This document shows, piece after piece, positions 61,001-64,000 of a stretch of DNA of 64,000 nt (its first letter is position 1; every line of letters starts with the position of its first letter). A program made the position numbers and the translations under genes. This DNA comes from Lachnospiraceae bacterium (GTDB taxonomy: Bacteria > Bacillota > Clostridia > Lachnospirales > Lachnospiraceae). The notes under the pieces are model-generated. The model had not been told where the DNA came from. It saw nothing but the letters and a program-made list of their open reading frames with translations, and searched no databases. The DNA is taken from contig JAGBOC010000016.1 in assembly GCA_017634065.1 (NCBI GenBank), positions 79,316 to 143,315 on the forward strand, given 5' to 3'.

Positions 61001-64000
61001 ACTATCTCACCATTTAATGAAGCATTTGAGATAAGATTTATATCAGCATTATTTATTCTATTTCCAGTAAATGTCACATCATGAAGATTTGCTTTCGCAT
61101 CTCTTCCTACATTTACTATGCTCATGCCATAGTCAGAATTACTAAAGCTAAATGAAGCGATTTGTACATTATAGAAGTTAACAGTTGCATCTCTTTGTAA
61201 GTTAAATGCTGATTCATTCAAACTTACTATGCTATTATTTTCAGTTATGTATCCTCTATGAGCAGTGCCTGTCTTCACTTTATTGCCACAATCAGTGATA
61301 TTTAATGCACCGTCTCTTAAAAGTCTAAATCCTGTATTTCCATGTTCGAATATTAAGTTATGTCCAGAAAGACAGATAGTAGAACCTGATGCAACATTTG
61401 TTATAGGTGTCTTCAAGTTGTCATAAACAACTATATCATTTCTAAGGGCTACATATGCTGGTTCTGTTTTAGCTAATGCAGTTATAAGTTCGTCAAGATT
61501 AGATACATACTTAAATGTTACTACCTTATGTGATTCACCATCAATATGTGCACAAGATTCTGTCGCAAGTAATCCACAAATTCTATGAGTATGTGATACA
61601 AGAGTTGCATATCTCTTACTTGTGATATTTACACTATATCTATTGCCATTTCCGAAGTTCCAATCTGTTTCTTTTGTCTCATCTTTAAGATCAGGTGCTA
61701 CCCAGTTAGCATCTTCAATATTAATGTCTTTAAGCCTTACAGTATCAACATATGTATCTATACCTCGAGCAACATATTGAGTTGCTATGATGTTTTTATG
61801 ATCCTTATCGCTTGTAAATACTAATTGCTCATATTCTTTACCAAGCATAAGTGCTACATTGCTATAAGTTCCCTTCTTATATACTCTGTAACCTGCATCA
61901 TATGAATCTTCATCTACCTTAAATATCTCATCTGGTAAGTATGCTACTCTACCACTATCAAAACTATCAAAGCCCATAATGTCATGCTCATTCCAATGTC
62001 TGAAGATTTCACTATCTGTGCTTATGTCTGTAAAGTAAATCTCTGATGCTGTAGATATACTGTAAATGTATCCTGCCTTAAGACTTGCTCCCTTTCCTAT
62101 GATGACATTCTTTTCTTTTCCAGAAGAGTTTTTATTATCCTTAATTATTATGTCACCATTAATATACATAGATGCTGATGCTATATCTATCACACCATAC
62201 TTATCTACTTCATTATCTCTTATTATTGCTGTATCTTCAAACTCTACTTCTACATCATCTCTTGTATATAAGAACGAACCTCTATTTCCTATATATGATG
62301 CAGATGAAATCTTAAGTTCTGTATTGTAAAGTCCTTCATTATCTATATCAAGTACAAATGCTGCCTTACCAACTTCTATGCCTCTTATGTCTAATCCAGC
62401 AATATGTGCACGGCCACCATTTATATTAATCATTGATTTAGATGCCTTATTAGAGCCAGTAAATGTCACATCATCAGATATTACAATATCACTTAAGTGT
62501 TCCATCTTGATTATGCTGTCACTTGCAAGATTATCTTTAAATACCAAGTTGTCAAAGTTCGTATTATTTGTTCCTGACTCTCTTACACTTACGATATTAG
62601 ATGCCTTATTGTTCTCAAATGACATTTCACTAACATTAAGGCCTGTGCTTCTTGCTCCTCTATTTACTCCTGCAAATATAGCACCTTCTGATTCGTTATT
62701 TCTAAATGTTATCTTTGAATTACTATTTCTAAACTCAAGGTCTGAATTGTTAAGTCCTACTATAGATGATAATGTTGCCATCTCCGGAGATACTATATAC
62801 GATCTGTTATCTTTAATCTCTATCTCTCCGTCTACAATCAATTTTGCATTAGATACTGCTATCGCTGAACCAAATACTGCTTCATTATTTGTTATCTCAC
62901 TTCTTGTTGTGATGACAAGGTCTTGATTATCTTTTGCATAGATTCCAGCACCTGCTATAGCTTTATTATCTCTATATATAGCCTTACCTGTCACAGTGAA
63001 GTTGACATTATCACTTAAGAGTATACCTGCACCTACTCTTGCATTATTTTCTATCGCGTTAAACTTATTGATAATAAGTTCTCCACCTTCTACTGCTAAT
63101 ACTGCTCCATTATATACTCTATTTCTCATAGAGTTGAGAACTCCTACTACTTTTGCATCTGCATCAGTTAAATTGATTAATCCATCACTCATTGCATTTG
63201 CAACAGTTGCGATATTGTTAATTACTGACATAGTAGAAATTGCTACTTCACCATCAGACAAGTTCATAAATGTTGCATTATTAATTGTGTTGTCTATCAC
63301 GCTTACAGATGCTACATACAACTTTGTATTGTTACTCATACTTAAGAATGCATTATTTTCTATCTTGTTCTTTTCAATCTCTACATTCTCAAATGTTACT
63401 TTGCCATCTGTATTTACATTTATAAACTCTTGCTTCTTCACAGTGTCTACATAGTTAATAGATGCTATTCTAATGTTATAGAAGTTAAGTTCTCCATCTA
63501 CTACATTCATAGCAGTTGTCTCTACTGAATATCCTGGCTCTCTGTCGATACCTGTTGTTATCTTGCCGTCTCTTACATTGTGTTTGCAATCTGTAAATGT
63601 CACTTCTTCGCCACTTGCAAGATTTAACATCTTCACACCACGGCGAATCATTAAGTTATGTCCATTTAAGCATATTGCACTTCCATCTTTTAATCCTATC
63701 GCACGAGTTATCTCCACATCAGTTGCAAGAACGAAATACTTGTGTCCAAGATTTGCATTTCTAATTATTTCATTTTCATTCTTTACTTGGATGAAGTTCA
63801 CAATATCACTATGTATTGAACCATCAAAGTGACTTACTGTGTCAGCACTTCTATTTCCACATATTGTATGTAAGTGTGAAAGAAGTAGTATGTCATATTC
63901 TGATTTCTTTCCTACTTTTATACTGCTTCTTGATGCTTCATAGTATATAACTACTGCACTCTCATCTTCATTCTCTACTGTTGGTACAAGCCACAACTGG
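50998..64000 (-). CDS. Giant cell-surface beta-helix repeat protein (partial, 5' end off window)
   Basis: More than 4,330 residues are in the window and the frame is still open at the right edge. From the right: part of one module, then five modules of ~500-760 residues. Each starts HxHxICG..H.DG..H, continues YFVLATDxEIT..., ICLNGxxL and TDCxxxxxG, then a long Asn/Ile/Thr-rich parallel beta-helix with repeats such as NNxAxxGGAI, then YWNE, YKKGTYSDV, ATQYVA and YVDxVxI linker. Next are about five InlB-like (Flg_new) repeats, a 13-Gly linker, and ~360 residues of choline/cell-wall-binding-type YYLDNNGNMVTG repeats ending at TKVS. It is a secreted adhesin or matrix protein held non-covalently to the wall. 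No sortase motif is present. Confidence 0.85.
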   Translation of the reverse strand, partial: QLWLVPTVENEDESAVVIYYEASRSSIKVGKKSEYDILLLSHLHTICGNRSADTVSHFDGSIHSDIVNFIQVKNENEIIRNANLGHKYFVLATDVEITRAIGLKDGSAICLNGHNLMIRRGVKMLNLASGEEVTFTDCKHNVRDGKITTGIDREPGYSVETTAMNVVDGELNFYNIRIASINYVDTVKKQEFINVNTDGKVTFENVEIEKNKIENNAFLSMSNNTKLYVASVSVIDNTINNATFMNLSDGEVAISTMSVINNIATVANAMSDGLINLTDADAKVVGVLNSMRNRVYNGAVLAVEGGELIINKFNAIENNARVGAGILLSDNVNFTVTGKAIYRDNKAIAGAGIYAKDNQDLVITTRSEITNNEAVFGSAIAVSNAKLIVDGEIEIKDNRSYIVSPEMATLSSIVGLNNSDLEFRNSNSKITFRNNESEGAIFAGVNRGARSTGLNVSEMSFENNKASNIVSVRESGTNNTNFDNLVFKDNLASDSIIKMEHLSDIVISDDVTFTGSNKASKSMININGGRAHIAGLDIRGIEVGKAAFVLDIDNEGLYNTELKISSASYIGNRGSFLYTRDDVEVEFEDTAIIRDNEVDKYGVIDIASASMYINGDIIIKDNKNSSGKEKNVIIGKGASLKAGYIYSISTASEIYFTDISTDSEIFRHWNEHDIMGFDSFDSGRVAYLPDEIFKVDEDSYDAGYRVYKKGTYSNVALMLGKEYEQLVFTSDKDHKNIIATQYVARGIDTYVDTVRLKDINIEDANWVAPDLKDETKETDWNFGNGNRYSVNITSKRYATLVSHTHRICGLLATESCAHIDGESHKVVTFKYVSNLDELITALAKTEPAYVALRNDIVVYDNLKTPITNVASGSTICLSGHNLIFEHGNTGFRLLRDGALNITDCGNKVKTGTAHRGYITENNSIVSLNESAFNLQRDATVNFYNVQIASFSFSNSDYGMSIVNVGRDAKANLHDVTFTGNRINNADINLISNASLNGEIVYDKVLFKDNVTGVNDSLLVVKDRVGAAGTGVTFGEMTFENNTLGKAITVNTLTNVAFGKLTFRNNELESLVRAEDNASTNFNVFIATNNIVEEVVDIGESAVVSFDGETTIASNSLVYAAIYLDRNAGLIISSRSCISDNKEVPGENYTPIYLSNGAALDVRATFSIINNKGAYGGGAIIAYDTTILLNDNYIIKGNEAVNGGAITLVDSTLDTEDGKEYVLNGNYVKGDSISSTGLGREIYALQVGTRVPTVRNIKIEGEGANRYLISSRSSLIYAAGDLILDNVSIVNNNTSAAIIGADSTSDEIEVTLHNVTIEGNEVGKDGIATFSNALLKVGGTVIVKGNVATANNVRIDSNLKLDSGKLIGDTSDKLSSRSEIHISAKYDEDTVFRYWNHNMIASFSDVSGTRVMYAPTEIFHIDNENTLNTGKKIYKEGTYDNVKLKLGSNFATLMFKEKKSSPVVIATQYVAKGTASYVDYVKLHDRPMDKQVWIAPSLDNERVTTTWEMDRAKYAVNLTSDAYALLTVHSHTICGHTATDSTAHPDGTVHDELVSFADVSSLDEMLSSSTNKYFVLNNDIVVDRPLDTLATGSVICLNGHEMRLAKGLTVLTLAKDKDITFTDCKATGKIVGNSTSVTRIKDEVFDISGRLNMYNVTISSMSFAPALGQSILKADSTARVYLENVTIRDIESTYTLVDVDLAKVYVASVSITDNTIESANIATLKLDGDNIVISTLSLANNNVVDGSLIKVSGEGRLGSDKLLISENEANAIIELDSATLEISDEGRMKDNTVESLIYTNTKSTISNLSVSGKKDNIITVATGAELSLTGDTNIFDNVITSGVAIKLYGALNVEGKVVIASNSEAGDASILIYRDGIIKNVDGKRIATSSKINVDVVDNNKTVFRYWNEYSLDEFKNAKTMNDPSKIFEITSNSKSLGRVIYKKGTYSDVELVLGDDYRTLTFKVSDVIIATQYVARNVSTYVDPVIIEGKDISKQIWIAPSSDDETKKVEWTFAKGNYSVKLTSDNSFIYKVHKHKICGLPSTESCAHFDGITHADVEWEEITSMQDFIDNSRLPDAKKQHYFVLATNCEITEDLDRYLTTDDAICLNGYKLTFVKGFAMTLATGRVENLTITDCAGNEAKGAITTKVGTDEGSSDYHFLVRSGELRLYNVNIEGFTVDSLDGNTKMMDIRRDGKVVFDGVTFRNNTYDNADSSTTWMKINNLADVTFYNTAFTNNKVYNSGDPDAITSIININGNTNTKYASISFIGNEVPLAVLSVDRNTINIGTVSFIGNTINGMNGDAGAVLTVDNVRLTIDGESRFENNTGSAVKLTGRNARLESAYDMFVKGNTANYGSAFNVDNKAILVITDKMKLVENIATYGTIYAKDASIVVDPTLATFSMARNKGNEGAGIYLDKAELNATNELTLLGNDGPTLVIDNTSSGVYRATISKLIIDGAYGNKDGVAIKVKANDITLSDIKVRNANATASIIAVYGKNTVIEKSDIRDNRSTNSTIIVDDENASLKIYDETSITNNTNGATGALYIKRGTVSIGDRIKINDNLAFTGYARNVFVTSNGSMLVDATHKLSTRSDISVSVQNKELAVLKYWNEDNIVGFDKAPVFVPEDVISLDEEYDGTSTRLYKSGKYKDVSVKLGDEYASITFKKQATDVAVIATQYVAKNVESYLDRVTIDGMPETAQNWIAPSISDPTRKVIWNMFRNRCHVKVLNDTLIILGSHDHTICGNLQADTATHSDGTRHDSIVSFTEVNSVDEMDTLSSTKYFVLATDVEVTRALDFLPDGSAICLNGYKLKAEKGVQLFNLTNKKIYITDCGLGGTGSALTHSATQNAAVSPMFNVSGTAELYFYNVKVDGLTTSATNNQKFINATGGRVVLSSTSIINVTNTEADGFITVNSAEFILDNVDIDNVTNDKKFISLNTNNAKISSISITNSVNSNYMLSLEGTNEVKIDKALIEGNTSTGDGSVIYVNGATLTFASNSTVIRNNRGVNGSAIRMDAGRIKAETNVIMRDNEATNGGVIYIKGGDLYTENNTYVFSIINNKATNGGAIYVDNATFKPHANMYIRDNEARNGGAIYLKDSTLDWSSANYHIPITNNIATAGGAIYFDNVKGYIVNDSAYRIDDNTANFGTVYAFANNNTAVTISSMSIAYVTDVEKGAIYVSGGSQNITFKNSRFETNGRATSVGSVLYIDNAKVTIDKDTVFNRNYNAIYNNGGTFTTTTLTGAHSAVIDEWTTNDIVFVNGIGDYVLSGNNDATFNLGGGVFKNTANDSTYAYKLSTPSGITANGKVNINFSGNIRFATASNTRNIYVTNASTETFKITTATKDMLLSYYVKDRGTKIIDDIDSTSGFDSTYNYSDIVYVEDPYRDIDTPHTPWVVYKQEVSGTNNLYVGYETYEVTVHANGGIFKGMTGDTHRIVRPGAVNPTTYSILIPDGYKLQYLTTPSKIGYKTTQFSNKKRATDSGAIAVTNDTIYNHSIHGTDIYANWSPITYTIKFNPATTSATGVMADITNVKFDQEITLPDVAYVVRTSTFSNWIDRNGVDYSSADPETAPRIELRYNDKAKVKNLRYGDNDVVTLYAQWETGPFKIVFDKNAPVSPGTYVNEVRGVTATQSRSGKKAEALSENGYTLTGYRFIGWSETPLTASESEAIEADPTKYYKDKQVVTINPGDKTTVKLYAMWGRNKYHVTLAQNETSGLVGDPYVGRFEILYDQKLSDLPAFAAKTRTNYTFTGKFVTTRIPAPYARKTYNGTNYYTVDTVNRNTSDFTIYPLWTNNEVEITMELGNGNLPAGKTSNKFIGYLDAPYYSIGSTSEPKNSDGSFVKAISASASKIFRKWSTNVAGTDEITATTLYTDASNNKVYAIYVDAYDVHIYYDRGRGRGTMEPSTGKAGSAITIKANAFERSGYSFTVWNGSDGKTYRRGQSVVLYEDLTLTAQWAKDSGGGGGGGGGGGGGAGIPMPVSNPITANVTWNVDPVTGEYVARDANGNIITGWQYTVNSNDNNTSWHYFNSDGTAKKGWINDGTGLYYLDNNGNMVTGLANIDGVVREFENSGRLIGETDGINADLVVSGGSSSTESGNWNYDPITNNWHYTVNGQLARNTWFESNVTGNSCWYAVDANGNMLTGFVRTNGNIYYLQEQGAEVGKLMANTVVNIGGIIIETDSEGKLIGDLSLFAGMLNIYNLDQNVANASAENVSAAGETIPIIDAPVINFANTQLANGFVNAGNGIIYYMQPQTDAAGNVTYVRATGIVQINGLYYYFGNDGVMRTGLTEIDSKLYYLCEVGANVGSVYTGYITLSGTTYYCDPANGGVATKVS
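52086..52127 (-). repeat. Poly-glycine linker (Gly13)
   Basis: A run of GGN codons (read as CC-rich CCGCCA units on the plus strand) encodes about 13 consecutive Gly between the InlB repeats and the wall-binding region. It is GC-rich against an AT-rich background and prone to slippage. Confidence 0.9.
52130..53790 (-). repeat. InlB-type (Listeria-Bacteroides) repeats of the giant protein
   Basis: About five units of 70-110 residues end in VTLYAQWE, VKLYAMWGRN, TIYPLWTN, KVYAIYVDAY and LTLTAQWAKD, typical of Flg_new/InlB B-repeats. They act as a spacer or ligand-binding stalk. Confidence 0.85.
55770..63885 (-). repeat. Five tandem HxHxICG-headed beta-helix modules
   Basis: The head motif recurs near 63858-63885, 61570-61600, 59396-59425, 57880-57908 and 55770-55800, giving unit lengths of ~2.29, 2.17, 1.52 and 2.11 kb. 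Each copy keeps HxHxICG, HxDGxxH, ICLNG and TDC, while the beta-helix bodies differ in length. The head resembles a Cys/His-containing motif I have seen in other Firmicute giant surface proteins (HxHxVCG...). Confidence 0.85.

Noticed and set aside
54000-63900. Possible CRISPR-like array from regularly recurring motifs
   Set aside because: The recurring units are 1.5-2.3 kb protein modules in one open frame, not 20-40 bp direct repeats with spacers.

Overview
The window comes from a low-GC, Gram-positive-type bacterium, most likely a Clostridia member near the Lachnospirales. The evidence is strongly AT-rich DNA, AGGAGG-type ribosome binding sites, many Cys-lipoproteins with short Firmicute signal peptides, a BmpA/Nup nucleoside ABC system, a LemA/DUF2207 pair, and a giant surface protein ending in InlB-type and cell-wall-binding repeats. 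This taxonomy is inference; there is no rRNA in the window. Region 1 (1-4150, minus strand): a degenerating polymorphic-toxin cassette array. Two headless toxin modules (a TNT-type NAD glycohydrolase and an HNH-type nuclease) share a near-identical 323-bp 5' block, lack convincing starts, and are interleaved with immunity-type genes (two ankyrin proteins and two copies of a 163-aa family). A 237-bp MITE/REPIN-like element with hairpin ends sits upstream of the array. Region 2 (4094-11109): a catabolic divergon. The minus-strand arm encodes an NhaC-type transporter, a D-2-hydroxyacid dehydrogenase, an FGGY kinase and a class II aldolase (YoaD/YoaC-like plus aldolase). The plus-strand arm encodes a DeoR regulator, apparently leaderless, and an iron alcohol dehydrogenase. 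The substrate is unknown, probably a sugar or sugar acid. Region 3 (11125-21132, minus): a nucleoside/deoxyribose block with a BmpA lipoprotein, NupOPQ-like transporter, a 76-aa protein of unknown role, a complete CUT1 sugar ABC transporter and deoC. A terminator-like hairpin after bmpA probably sets its excess over the rest. Region 4 (21322-36913): housekeeping and envelope genes: a HAD phosphatase lipoprotein, DUF2207, LemA, a TSCPD protein, murG and thrB on the plus strand, then a minus-strand series of tRNA-Leu, mtnN, a 49-aa protein, a TPR membrane protein, PBP1A, an M16 metalloprotease lipoprotein and a zinc/manganese ABC ATPase and permease. Region 5 (36959-49681, minus): the best candidate for an undescribed system. 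It has its own promoter with a 5' stem-loop and its own terminator. It encodes a tandem-AAA CbbX/SpoVK-like protein, a MoxR AAA ATPase, a DUF2201 metallopeptidase-like/VWA protein, a 235-aa protein, an AAA-like protein with no recognisable Walker A, and two proteins of unknown family; a large GTPase-like P-loop protein lies just upstream. Together they look like an NTP-driven MoxR/VWA chaperone or conflict machine. Region 6 (49731-64000, minus): a surface operon with the 3' 13 kb of a giant beta-helix-repeat protein (more than 4,330 residues, N-terminus outside the window) followed by a secreted protein with two SGNH-like halves. No CRISPR array, rRNA, integrase or intact transposase was seen.
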